Positions 8,046 through 16,973 of a stretch of 64,000 nt of DNA are shown here, piece by piece; within the stretch, counting starts at the first letter, position 1, and the number at the start of each line of letters is the position of its first letter. Source of the DNA: Maritimibacter sp. 55A14 (GTDB taxonomy: Bacteria; Pseudomonadota; Alphaproteobacteria; Rhodobacterales; Rhodobacteraceae); NCBI RefSeq assembly GCF_003122205.1, contig NZ_QEYE01000007.1:110368-174367 (forward strand). Reading direction: 5' to 3'. The notes below the pieces were generated by a model. That model saw only the letters and a list, made by a program, of their open reading frames with translations, searched no databases and had not been told where the DNA came from. The position numbers and the translations under genes were made by a program.

Positions 8046-9587
8046 TCACCAGCGCATGCCCAACTTGTCCATGACCCGATCCGCGATCAGATCAAGCGGT
8101 TGATAATAGGTATGAACGGCCCACACCGCAGCCGGTATGCCCACCAGGATCACGGCAACCAGAAGCAGCCGCCGGATGCGGCGCACCATCACCTCGCTTC
8201 GGGTCTGGACATAGGGGATCGTGGCGATCGGCCAGACCTCCAGCTTGTTGATCAGATCCTCGGGCCGGCGCGGCGTGCGGTTGAGGAATTCCAGCAGCAG
8301 CACCAGCGCCAGACCCAGCAGAATTCCGAAGGCGGTGCCGCCGCCGGCGATCAGCATCCGGTTGGGCTTGGTCGGTGCGCTGGGCACGGCAGGCTGTTCG
8401 ACGACGGAAATGCGCTGCCCGCGCGACATGACCTCGATCCGCTCCCCGGTGGAGGCCGCCGAGAGCCGCGCGACGGCGGTGTTGTACTGCGCCTGGATGT
8501 TGTCGTAGTCGCGTTGCAGATCGTCCAGCGTCACGGCGTTCGCCGGCGTCCGCTGGATCGAATCGGTCAGCTTCGCGATCCGCTCTTCCAGCGTCTTCTT
8601 CTGGTCCTTGAGCGTGATGAGCTGAGCGTCGAGCTGCGCAAGCTGGATGTCGAGCGCGGAATTGCCTGTCTGCGTGTTCGACTGCGTCGGCTGCGCGGCC
8701 TGCTGGGCGGCCACGGATTCCTCCAGGCTGGCGATCCGCGCCCTGAGCAGCTTGATGCGCGGGTTGGTCTCCGAATAAACCACCAGGTCGTTGTTGAGCT
8801 GCGCGCGAAGCTGCTGGAGCTGTTGCTCCGCCGGGCTGAGATTCTGGTTGGCCGTGCCGACGACCTGGCCGGTGGAATTGTAGACCTCCATCAGCTTCTC
8901 GCGCTGGCTCTCCAGCGAGAAAATCTGCCGGTCGATCTGTTCCAGATTGGTCTGGAGCGCCGCCTGCTGCGTTTCGCGGAACGGCAGGCTCGCCGGCAGC
9001 GCGTCGGAGTTGTTTTGCTTGAAGGTCAGGATCGCGGCGCTGCGCTTTTCCAGCGCGTCGCTCAGCCGATCGACCTCCTGCTCGAAAAATTCCAGCGTCT
9101 GGATGGCGCGGCCCTTGCGGTATTCCACGTCCTCCTGCTGGATCTCGGTGAGATACTCGTTGAGCACCCCGGCCGCGTTCTGCGCGGAGATCGCCTCGAA
9201 GGAGATCTGCATCAGCGTCGCCTGGCCGCGGCCCGCGCTGGTGCGGATCTGGGTGCGTGCGCGCATCCCGTCCACGATCTGATCGGGGTTCATGCGGTCC
9301 TGGTCGGGCATGACCTTCAGACGGTTCGCAATGTCCAGCAGGTTGGGCCGCGTCAGCAGGCGCTGCTCGACGATCTGCAACTGTTCCAGCGCCGGGGTCG
9401 CGACCGTGCTGGGCGCCAGGTTGGTCGGGATCTGCGGCGATTCCACGATCAGCCGCATCTGCGAGACATAGGCTGGCGGCAGGGTCTTCGCGACGATCAC
9501 CGACACGGCGGAGACCACCGTGGCGACGGCCAGGAAATAGGGCAGCCGCCGGATGAAAATCGACAGGTAAAACCGGATGTTGTCCAT
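8046..9587 (-). CDS. Polysaccharide chain-length determinant (Wzz/GumC-like PCP)
   Basis: The 513-residue protein has an N-terminal membrane helix (residues about 14-34), a long periplasmic region rich in coiled coil (Gln, Leu and Glu-rich from about 150 to 350), a proline segment VPSAPTKPNRM typical of PCP proteins, and C-terminal helices near 407-427 and 465-485. It would form a periplasmic oligomer that sets polymer length and links the kinase to the Wza-like exporter. Its ATG follows directly on the TAG stop of the upstream ATPase gene (no gap), and 28 bases separate it from the kinase gene. Confidence 0.85.
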   Translation of the reverse strand: MDNIRFYLSIFIRRLPYFLAVATVVSAVSVIVAKTLPPAYVSQMRLIVESPQIPTNLAPSTVATPALEQLQIVEQRLLTRPNLLDIANRLKVMPDQDRMNPDQIVDGMRARTQIRTSAGRGQATLMQISFEAISAQNAAGVLNEYLTEIQQEDVEYRKGRAIQTLEFFEQEVDRLSDALEKRSAAILTFKQNNSDALPASLPFRETQQAALQTNLEQIDRQIFSLESQREKLMEVYNSTGQVVGTANQNLSPAEQQLQQLRAQLNNDLVVYSETNPRIKLLRARIASLEESVAAQQAAQPTQSNTQTGNSALDIQLAQLDAQLITLKDQKKTLEERIAKLTDSIQRTPANAVTLDDLQRDYDNIQAQYNTAVARLSAASTGERIEVMSRGQRISVVEQPAVPSAPTKPNRMLIAGGGTAFGILLGLALVLLLEFLNRTPRRPEDLINKLEVWPIATIPYVQTRSEVMVRRIRRLLLVAVILVGIPAAVWAVHTYYQPLDLIADRVMDKLGMRW

Positions 9588-10442
9588 CTACTCGGTAGTC
9601 TCCTGTTCAAGCGATTGGCCGCCGAAGAAAACGCCGTCGTCTATGACCGACTGGACGACATATTCGGTGACGACCTTCGTTTCGGCGCTCCAGGCATAGA
9701 GCATTGAAAAATCGCACAACTGGTTTGTCAGCCGCGGCACGCCCCTGGTGGTCTTGTGGATGAGCGTGCAGGCATCGGCGTCGAATTCGTCCCCCGTGCC
9801 GCCGGCTTTCTGGAGCCGGTGCCGGATATAGCCGCGCAGCGTTTCCAAGTTCATCCGCTCCAGATGGAAGCTGGCCGCGACGCGCTGTGTCAACTGGCGA
9901 AGCTCGGGCTTGAGGATCAGATCCCGCAACTCCGGCTGGCCGACAAGGATGAGTTGCAGCACTTCATCCTTGTTGGCATTGATATTTGTCAGCATCCGGA
10001 GCTCTTCAAGCCCTTCCAGCGACAGGTTCTGTGCCTCGTCGAAGATCAGCACGACGCGGCGGCCCTCGGCGTATTCGCTGACCAGGTAATCCTGCAATGT
10101 CTGGAACATCTGCACATAGCTCGCGCCCCGCTCTATCGGCACGGAGAGCGCGTTGAGCACCCATTGCAGCAATTCCCCGCGCCCGCCCTGGGCGTTGGAG
10201 ACCAGCCCGACGGTGACCGACGGTTCCATCTGGCGCAGCAGGAATTGCAGCAGCGTCGTCTTTCCTGCCCCGATCTCGCCGGTCAGGATGGTGATCGGCG
10301 CCCGCGACAGAATGCCGAATTCCAGGATCGAATAGCCGCGCTTGTGCTGCGCCGACCAGAACAGGAAGTCAGGGTCAGGCAGCAGAGTGAAGGGCCTCTG
10401 GTCGAGACCGAAGAAATCCACGTAGAACCCTGTCAAGGCCAT
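9588..10442 (-). CDS. ExeA-like AAA ATPase of the exosortase-linked polysaccharide locus
   Basis: Read from ATG 10442 the protein is 284 residues; an upstream start at 10463 would add seven. It begins FYVDFFGLDQRPF, the usual entry of ExeA/GspA-type ATPases. Walker A is TGEIGAGKTT near residue 62, and Walker B is VVLIFDEAQN near 138. A lid region with RGVPRLTNQLCD follows near 235. Homologues beside exosortase genes are known as XrtA-associated ATPases. Its role is probably energy or assembly support at the inner membrane; the exact task is unknown. It is the first gene of the minus-strand operon. Confidence 0.8.
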   Translation of the reverse strand: MALTGFYVDFFGLDQRPFTLLPDPDFLFWSAQHKRGYSILEFGILSRAPITILTGEIGAGKTTLLQFLLRQMEPSVTVGLVSNAQGGRGELLQWVLNALSVPIERGASYVQMFQTLQDYLVSEYAEGRRVVLIFDEAQNLSLEGLEELRMLTNINANKDEVLQLILVGQPELRDLILKPELRQLTQRVAASFHLERMNLETLRGYIRHRLQKAGGTGDEFDADACTLIHKTTRGVPRLTNQLCDFSMLYAWSAETKVVTEYVVQSVIDDGVFFGGQSLEQETTE

Positions 10443-11126
10443 ATCCCGCAATGCGCCTTCCACCTTTTAAAACCCACCCCGCAAACCATGAGGCCCCTCG
10501 CACGCACGGGTCCGGCCCGCACGTCCCCCAATACTAACCGGCGCGCTGAAACAGCCCGCCAAGGTTGCGCCGGAATCAGGTGATCTTGCAAGCGCAGCAT
10601 CCCTTTCGTCCCATAATATGCAGCGATTCTAGGAGACTTCGAGACAATTCAAAGGCAGAGTCGAGATTGTACCGATGTCTCCAACGAATCGCCCGGCCGC
10701 CGCCCCCTCTGCGCCGCCCGGTTGTGACACGGTATCAGCTTTCAAATTTCCGAAAACTTGCGACTCACGGACGCATCACAGTATCATCACGGAACAGTGA
10801 GCCGGTTAACATGGGTACTGTTGCCGTCTTCGGGACAATCTTTGGCGAATGCGCCAGTCACATTCTGCTGAATCTTCCCGACTTCCGTCCCAACTTTGCC
10901 ACATTCCTGGGCGCAAAGGTCGATTTTTATTGTGTATTTTCAAGAAACAGTGTTTGTTTCCAATATGTTACACGAATTTCACGATTGTGGCGAAATCCAA
11001 ATAGCGTTTGAGTTTCATCCGTTCTTTGTTAATGATTGTTAGAGGGTAGAGCGGTGGTCTTCAGCGTCCGGGACAGGGACGGATCACATAAGTGTTATGA
11101 GTATGCTGCTGTCGAGGGGAACCACA
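10443..11126. promoter_or_regulatory. Divergent regulatory region between the two polysaccharide operons
   Basis: About 680 bases separate the divergent ATPase and sugar transferase genes. The right half is notably AT-richer than the coding DNA around it. It holds an inverted repeat GAAACA-N5-TGTTTC (10944-10960) and, shortly after, an imperfect dyad ending GGCGAAAT near 10976-10996. Both could be binding sites for a regulator of the locus. A plus-strand open frame (10565-11011) lacks typical codon bias and is not called. No clear -35/-10 pair could be fixed by eye. Confidence 0.35.
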
Positions 11127-11819
11127 GTGACGTTGCACCTTAAGAATATTGCCAACGAAGATGTTGGCGTACCCTCTGCCTTTGGTTTCACCGCCGCGAC
11201 CAGGCGGTCCGCCACATTCTACGAACAATATGGCAAGCGTCTCTTCGATCTGTGCTTCGTGCTGCTCTCCGCGCCGATCGTCCTTCCGCTGACGCTGATC
11301 CTGGCGCTCGCTGTCCTGCGCGACGGCGCGGCGCCGTTCTACTGGCAGAAGCGACTGGGCCGGAACGGCAAGACCTTCAAGCTGCTCAAGCTGCGCACGA
11401 TGGTCCCGGATGCCGACAAGATCTTCCAGGAATACCTGGACGCCAATCCCGAAGCCCGGCGCGAATGGGACCTGACGCAGAAGCTCAAGAACGACCCGCG
11501 CGTGACGCTGGTCGGCCGGCTGCTGCGCAAGACCTCCATGGACGAGCTGCCGCAATTCTGGAATGTCCTGCGCGGCGAGATGTCCCTTGTCGGGCCGCGC
11601 CCGATGATGGTGGACCAGGCGCCGCTCTATCCCGGCAAGGCTTATTACAAGATCCGCCCCGGCATCACCGGACTGTGGCAGGTCAAGGACCGCAACAACA
11701 CGTCCTTCATGGCGCGCGCCGGTTACGACACGCAGTATTATCGCGCCATTTCCCTCATTTCCGATTGCGCTATCCTGCTGAGAACGATTCTCGTGGTGGT
11801 TCGCGGCACGGGATATTGA
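11127..11819 (+). CDS. Priming sugar transferase (polyprenyl-phosphate glycosyl-1-phosphate transferase)
   Basis: The protein has one membrane segment (CFVLLSAPIVLPLTLILALAV) followed by the catalytic domain of small monotopic phosphoglycosyl transferases: KRLGRNGKTFKLLKLRTM, then RKTSMDELPQFWNVLRGEMSLVGPRP, then YYKIRPGITGLWQV. This enzyme puts the first sugar phosphate on undecaprenyl phosphate and so starts polymer synthesis. I choose GTG 11127 because GAGGGGA (11114-11120) is well placed before it; an ATG at 11097 is in frame but has no such site. It is the first gene of the plus-strand operon. The sugar is not predictable. Confidence 0.88.
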   Translation: MTLHLKNIANEDVGVPSAFGFTAATRRSATFYEQYGKRLFDLCFVLLSAPIVLPLTLILALAVLRDGAAPFYWQKRLGRNGKTFKLLKLRTMVPDADKIFQEYLDANPEARREWDLTQKLKNDPRVTLVGRLLRKTSMDELPQFWNVLRGEMSLVGPRPMMVDQAPLYPGKAYYKIRPGITGLWQVKDRNNTSFMARAGYDTQYYRAISLISDCAILLRTILVVVRGTGY

Positions 11820-11878
11820 GCCCAACCGCCGGCAGCACCCGCGCGGCAGCGGCTCGCGGTAAATCGGACTGGTGGAAC

Positions 11879-14365
11879 ATGACCCGGATGACAAAACTGG
11901 CGGCGACGCTCAAGCGGCTTCTTCTGGTTACGGCTCTGATGCTGGGTGTGGGACTGCTCAGTGCCTGTGAATCGGCGGAAGAGCGCGCCGAGAAACATTT
12001 CCAGACCGGCATGGCCCTGCTGGAAGAGGGCGATGTCGAGCGCGCGCTCGTCGAATTCCGCAATGTCTTCAAGCTGAACGGCCAGCACAAGGAGGCCCGC
12101 CTGGCCTATGCCCGCGTCGAACGCGAACGCGGCAATGTGCAGGAAGCCTACAGCCAGTATCTGCGCCTGGTCGAACAGTATCCCGACAACCTGGAGGGTC
12201 GCCGCGCCCTGGCTCAGATGGCCCTGCGCACCGGCAACTGGGAAGAGGTGGAACGCCACGGAAAGGCCGCCGCCGAGATCGACCCGGACGACACGCTGGT
12301 GCAGTCGATCAACAACACCGCCGCCTATTTCCGCGCCGCGCGCGACCGCGACGCCAAGGGCCGCGCCGCCGGCGCCGAGAAGGCGCTGGTCTTGCTGGAA
12401 GACAATCCGGGCTTGTACAGCGCCTGGCAGGTGCGCATCGACGACGCGATCCGCGCCGAGGACTGGACCCGCGCGCTGACGGATATCGACGCCGCCTTCG
12501 CCAATGTCGAGGGCGGGGAGCGCGAAAGCCTCTATTCCCTGCGGCTGGGGGTCCTGCAGGAACTGGGCGACGTCGCGGCGATCGAGGCGCAGCTCGAGGA
12601 AATGCTCGTGGAGTTTCCCGACGATCCGGGGGTCAAGCAACTCCTGGTGCGGGTCTATGTCTCGCAGGACAAGATCGACGATGCCGAGGCATTCCTGCGC
12701 AGCGAGGCCGACCCGGAGGCCGAGGACACCGCCCCGGTCGAGCAATTGCTGAGCTTTCTGGAAACGTTCCGCGGGCGCGAGGCCGCGATTGGCGAGCTGG
12801 ACATGATCATCGCAGGCGGCGGACCGAACGAGCCGCTTTTCCGGGCGTTGCGCGCCAAGCTGAATTTCAATGCCGGCAACGAGCAGGACGCCATCGCCGA
12901 GATGGAGGCGATCCTGGAGGGCGCCGAGCGCACGCAAACCACCCGCCAGATCGAGGTGGACCTGGCGCGGATGCTCTTTCGCAGCGGCAACGCCGTGGGC
13001 GCGCGTGCGCTGGTGGAACAGGTCCTGGCGGAGGATCGCAGCAATGTCGGTGCGATCAAGCTCAAGGCGCATTGGCTGATCGAGGACGACAAGACGGGCG
13101 ACGCGATCATCCTGCTGCGCACCGGGCTGGGGCAGGCGCCGCGCGACCCCGAGCTTTTGACGCTGATGGCGCGCGCGCATGAACGCGACGGCAACCGCCG
13201 CCTGATGGGCGAGATGCTGGCGCTGGCTGTCGAAGCGTCCCGCAACGCGCCCGACACCTCGCTGCGCTACGCCGCGCATCTGGTGCAGGAGGAAAGCTAT
13301 CTCACCGCCGAGGGGGTGCTGATCGACGCACTGCGGCTGGCGCCCGCGAACACTGACCTGCTGGCCGCACTCGGCAATGTCTATATCGAGATGCAGGACT
13401 GGGGCCGGATCGATTCGGTTGTCTCGTCGCTCGAAGGCATCGGCTCAGCCGAGGCCAATGTGATCTCGAAGGAACTGACGGCGCGCCGCCTGGCCGCACA
13501 GAACCGGACGGAGGAGCTGACCGATTTCCTCGACGAGCTGTCGCGCGACCCGGAACTGGGCTCCGGCGCCGGGATCGCGCTGATCCGTACGCTCCTGGCG
13601 CGGGGCGATGTGGAAGGTGCGCTGACCCGCGTCGAGTCGCTGCTCGCGGACGATCCGGGCAATGCCGGGCTGCGCTTCGTGCGGGCCTTCGCGCTCTCGG
13701 TCGATGGCCAGACCGAGGCCGCCGACGAGGTCTACCAAAACCTGAACGACGAGTTCCCGGAGAACGAACAGTTCTGGATGGCGCGCTACCGCCTCCACAC
13801 CGCCGAGGGCAACCCGGACCGGGCGCAGAAGGTGCTTCAGGACGGCCTCACCCGCCTGCCCAAAAGCCTGAACCTGCAATGGGCGCTGGCGGGCGAATTG
13901 CAGAAGGTGGGCGACATCGAGGGTGCCATCGCCGTTTATGAACAGCTCTATGAGCAGAACAGCAATTCCGCGGTGATCGCCAACAACCTGGCCAGCCTGC
14001 TCTCGACCCATCGCGACGAGCCGGAGGCGCTGGAACGCGCCTATCTCATCGCCAAGCGCCTGCGCGGCTCGGACGTGCCGCAATTCCAGGACACGTTCGG
14101 GTGGATCGCGCACCGGATGGGCGATAACGACGCCGCGCTCAACCACCTGCTGCCGGCCAGCGAGGGCATGCCCGGCGACCCGGCGGTGCGCTACCACCTG
14201 GCGCGGACCTACGCCGCGCTGGAACAGGACGCCGCGGCGCTGGAAACCTATCGAAAGGTGATTGAGTTGGTCGATCCGGCCAACCCGCCCGAATTCATGG
14301 CCGAGGTCGAGGCGGAGGTCGCCCGGCTCAGCGCACCCGCCGAGGGCGCCACGGCCACCGAATAA
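11879..14365 (+). CDS. TPR-repeat lipoprotein of the exosortase/polysaccharide locus (PrsT-like)
   Basis: Read from ATG 11879 (GGTGG just upstream), the protein has 828 residues. It starts with a lipoprotein signal ending LLSAC, with the lipidated cysteine near C30. The rest is almost all helical tetratricopeptide repeats, for example AEKHFQTGMALLEEGDVERA, QEAYSQYLRLVEQYP and GDIEGAIAVYEQLYEQN. This matches the large TPR lipoproteins known from PEP-CTERM loci (PrsT-type). It probably works in the periplasm as a scaffold for polymer assembly or export. The open frame extends upstream through the sugar transferase gene, but only the part from 11879 has a credible start. Confidence 0.82.
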   Translation: MTRMTKLAATLKRLLLVTALMLGVGLLSACESAEERAEKHFQTGMALLEEGDVERALVEFRNVFKLNGQHKEARLAYARVERERGNVQEAYSQYLRLVEQYPDNLEGRRALAQMALRTGNWEEVERHGKAAAEIDPDDTLVQSINNTAAYFRAARDRDAKGRAAGAEKALVLLEDNPGLYSAWQVRIDDAIRAEDWTRALTDIDAAFANVEGGERESLYSLRLGVLQELGDVAAIEAQLEEMLVEFPDDPGVKQLLVRVYVSQDKIDDAEAFLRSEADPEAEDTAPVEQLLSFLETFRGREAAIGELDMIIAGGGPNEPLFRALRAKLNFNAGNEQDAIAEMEAILEGAERTQTTRQIEVDLARMLFRSGNAVGARALVEQVLAEDRSNVGAIKLKAHWLIEDDKTGDAIILLRTGLGQAPRDPELLTLMARAHERDGNRRLMGEMLALAVEASRNAPDTSLRYAAHLVQEESYLTAEGVLIDALRLAPANTDLLAALGNVYIEMQDWGRIDSVVSSLEGIGSAEANVISKELTARRLAAQNRTEELTDFLDELSRDPELGSGAGIALIRTLLARGDVEGALTRVESLLADDPGNAGLRFVRAFALSVDGQTEAADEVYQNLNDEFPENEQFWMARYRLHTAEGNPDRAQKVLQDGLTRLPKSLNLQWALAGELQKVGDIEGAIAVYEQLYEQNSNSAVIANNLASLLSTHRDEPEALERAYLIAKRLRGSDVPQFQDTFGWIAHRMGDNDAALNHLLPASEGMPGDPAVRYHLARTYAALEQDAAALETYRKVIELVDPANPPEFMAEVEAEVARLSAPAEGATATE

Positions 14366-14483
14366 GGCCCGGAACCTCCATCCGGGTGCCGAAAATACGC
14401 TGCAAATCTGCCGCAGTGATGATGTTTTGTGTCGGCGACGGATTGGTGCAGAATGGGAAACAGGGTACGAAGGGAGTAACGAA

Positions 14484-15122
14484 ATGGAAAAACTGCAAGC
14501 GCGAGCAATGATCAGGTTTCTCTTGAGCTTCCTTATGGCTTCGGTGCTGGCGACCAGCGCCATGGCCCAGAGTGGCTACCAGATCAAACCGGGGGACGCT
14601 CTTCAGATCGAAGTGCTGGAAGACCCCAACCTCAACCGCAGGGTTCTGATCCTGCCCGATGGCAGTTTCAGCTTTCCGCTGGTGGGCACGGTGCAGGCGG
14701 GCGGCCGTTCGGTCGATGCCGTCCGTGCGGCGCTGACCTCGGGGTTGGCGCCCAATTTCGCGACCGCGCCGACGGTCTTCGTCTCGGTCGCGGCCTTGGC
14801 GCCGCCGCCGCTGACCGCGTTTGGCACTGTCGCCACGGGACCGACCATCGACGCCTATATCATGGGTGAGGTCGGGGCGCCGGGCAAATTGCTGGTAACG
14901 CCCGGCACGACAATCCTTCAGATCCTGGCCGAGGCCGGCGGTCTGACACAATTCGCAGCCTCCAAGCGCATCGAATTGCGCAGGGCTGACCCGGATACGG
15001 GTGTGATGAAAAAATATCTTTTCAATTATCGGGGCACGGGACGGGGCAAGAGCATCAAAGGAAGTACGGAACTTCAGCCCGGAGATGTCGTCGTCGTACC
15101 GCAGCGCCGTTTGTTCGAATAA
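14484..15122 (+). CDS. Polysaccharide export protein, Wza-like (Poly_export/SLBB)
   Basis: From ATG 14484, with AAGGGAG about eight bases before it, the protein has 212 residues. It has a signal peptide ending TSAMAQ, then the polysaccharide export domain starting SGYQIKPGDALQIEVLEDPN, and an SLBB domain (residues about 120-190, including YIMGEVGAPGKL and TILQILAEAGGL). It ends with LQPGDVVVVPQRR. It is shorter than Wza (about 380) and lacks the C-terminal outer-membrane helix, as do many exosortase-locus homologues, so it may rely on the barrel protein encoded next for outer-membrane passage (inference). Confidence 0.85.
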   Translation: MEKLQARAMIRFLLSFLMASVLATSAMAQSGYQIKPGDALQIEVLEDPNLNRRVLILPDGSFSFPLVGTVQAGGRSVDAVRAALTSGLAPNFATAPTVFVSVAALAPPPLTAFGTVATGPTIDAYIMGEVGAPGKLLVTPGTTILQILAEAGGLTQFAASKRIELRRADPDTGVMKKYLFNYRGTGRGKSIKGSTELQPGDVVVVPQRRLFE

Positions 15123-15131
15123 GGAGAGCAA

Positions 15132-16628
15132 GTGAAAAAACGGCAAGCAAGGCTGTCCTTTATCGTAGCAGGGGGGGCGGCCTGCGTCACGGCACTCTCG
15201 CCCGCGATTGGCCAGCAACTGACGACCGGCGGCACCACAGCCGCCGGAACCGTCACTCCGGCGCAGCAGCAGCAACAGCAGCAGCAGACGACCACCGGCG
15301 TTCCGCAGGGCACTGGCACTGGCCTGACGGTCACGCTGGGGCTGGATTCGTCGCTGCGCTATGACGACAATCTGGGGCTCGACGATCCGTCCGACGGCGA
15401 CACGAAGCGTTTCGAGAACCGGCTGTCGCTCAATGTCAGCAGCCTGAAGGCCAATGAACAGCTCCAGTTCGATCTGAGCGGCATTGCCCGCATCGTGGAC
15501 AAACCCAATACCGGCACCGATGGCGGCGTTTTCGAAGATCCGTCCGTGGGGCTTTCCTATGCCCGCCAGGGCGCCAACAGTACCTTCCAGGGCAGCGCCA
15601 ACTACCGCGAGGTCGATCTCGACTTCTTCCGGCCGCTGACCGACGTGAACCTGGACGGGATCATCGACGAAAGCGACCTGGTCGACGACAACGGCACCCG
15701 CAACGACACGCGGCTGAACCTGAGCCTGCGCACCGGAGTCAATGCGCCGCTGGGCTTCCTCTTCGAGGTCCGCCACCGCGACCGCGATTTCCGCGACACG
15801 ATCAATCCCAACCTCTTCGATGTGCGCAGCACGACGGGGACGGTAACTTCCTTCCTGCAACTCACGCAGGTTACGCAAGGCCGGGTCCAGTTGGGCTTCA
15901 CCGACTACGAGGCCGAAGACCCCGAACAGACCAACCGCGAAACCATCGACGTGCTCGCCGGGGTGAACCACCTGCTTTCGCCCGTGACGACCGTGGACGC
16001 CACCGTGGGCTTCTCGCGCGTCGACGAAACCCTGGCCGCGATCCCGGTTTCCGACACCGATACCGGCGCGACGGGCTCGCTCACCGTGACGCGCACGCTA
16101 GGCAACGGCACGATCGCCGCCTCTGTGGACCGGGTCTTCGGCACCAATGGCGGGCGCACCACTGCGCGGGTCATTCGCGACATGGCCCTGCCTTCGGGCA
16201 CGCTCTCCTTCAGCGCCGGCGTAACCCGCGGCGCCCAGGACAGCGTGACCGCGATCGGCAGCCTGAACGTCACGCATGTGATGCCGCGCAGCCAGATCGG
16301 CGCTTCGGTGGAACGCCGCGTACGCACCAGCTCGCTCAACAACGAGGTGCGCACCACGACGGCCAATGTGAATTACACCGTCACGATCAACAACGATTCC
16401 AGCATGGCCTTCGACGCCTTCTATGCCCAGAACGCCGATGCCGGCATCGGCACCGCGGTCGAGCGGGAGCGCACCAACCTGCGCGCCACCTACAACCGCA
16501 GCCTGACCAAGGATTGGGGGCTCTCGGCCGGCTACGAGTTCCGGATGTCCGACGAGAGCGGCAGCGGTTCGGCCACGGGGAACATGGTGTTCCTGACCTT
16601 GCAGCGGCAATTCACCCTGAAGCCGTAA
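15132..16628 (+). CDS. Outer-membrane beta-barrel protein of the polysaccharide locus
   Basis: The 498-residue protein starts at GTG 15132 behind AAGGAGA. It has a signal peptide ending SPAIGQQ, then a low-complexity run of eight glutamines (residues about 45-52), then repeated amphipathic beta strands to a C-terminal phenylalanine-containing strand (FLTLQRQFTLKP). This fits the outer-membrane barrel family found beside exosortase and Wza-like genes, thought to take the polymer through the outer membrane. Ten bases separate it from the export gene, so it is in the same operon. Confidence 0.72.
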   Translation: MKKRQARLSFIVAGGAACVTALSPAIGQQLTTGGTTAAGTVTPAQQQQQQQQTTTGVPQGTGTGLTVTLGLDSSLRYDDNLGLDDPSDGDTKRFENRLSLNVSSLKANEQLQFDLSGIARIVDKPNTGTDGGVFEDPSVGLSYARQGANSTFQGSANYREVDLDFFRPLTDVNLDGIIDESDLVDDNGTRNDTRLNLSLRTGVNAPLGFLFEVRHRDRDFRDTINPNLFDVRSTTGTVTSFLQLTQVTQGRVQLGFTDYEAEDPEQTNRETIDVLAGVNHLLSPVTTVDATVGFSRVDETLAAIPVSDTDTGATGSLTVTRTLGNGTIAASVDRVFGTNGGRTTARVIRDMALPSGTLSFSAGVTRGAQDSVTAIGSLNVTHVMPRSQIGASVERRVRTSSLNNEVRTTTANVNYTVTINNDSSMAFDAFYAQNADAGIGTAVERERTNLRATYNRSLTKDWGLSAGYEFRMSDESGSGSATGNMVFLTLQRQFTLKP

Positions 16629-16973
16629 CGGCCTGTTTCCCGGCAGAAACAATGCGGGGGAAATCGCCGATTCCCTCGCTGGGGTTCAGACATTCGCAGT
16701 TTTTTCGTGTCATGGCCGTCGCAATCGGCCAGATAATGCACGGAAATCCAAGACTTACCTGTACGATTCGCGAGAAATCCAACATCTTCCCACCCCGTTG
16801 AAACCGGCATCCGCGAAGCGATCCAGTCTGGAAGAGCCAATGAAAAGTCATAGGGGCATGGGCAACTTAATGTCGAATTCGGGAGCGCGTGGCTCTAGAA
16901 TACCGCGGCGGGGCGTTCGGATCGGTAAGTAACCGGTGCGGCGGGTGCCCGCGCCGGCCGACGAGGGGAAGTG
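16629..16973. other. Intergenic gap before the exosortase gene
   Basis: These 345 bases between the barrel gene and the exosortase gene hold no gene I can support. A purine-rich GAGGGG site at 16963-16968 serves the exosortase ATG. An imperfect hairpin (GGGAAATCG/CGATTCCC) near 16658-16676 has no T run after it. A second promoter could lie here, but none is clear. Confidence 0.4.

Noticed and set aside
8100..9707. Plus-strand open frame opposite the Wzz-like gene
   Set aside because: The minus strand has a coherent PCP protein. The opposite frame is Arg/His/Gly-rich and has no fold pattern.
10565..11011. Open frame in the divergent control region
   Set aside because: Codon use and composition differ from real genes nearby and no ribosome site precedes it; treated as regulatory DNA.
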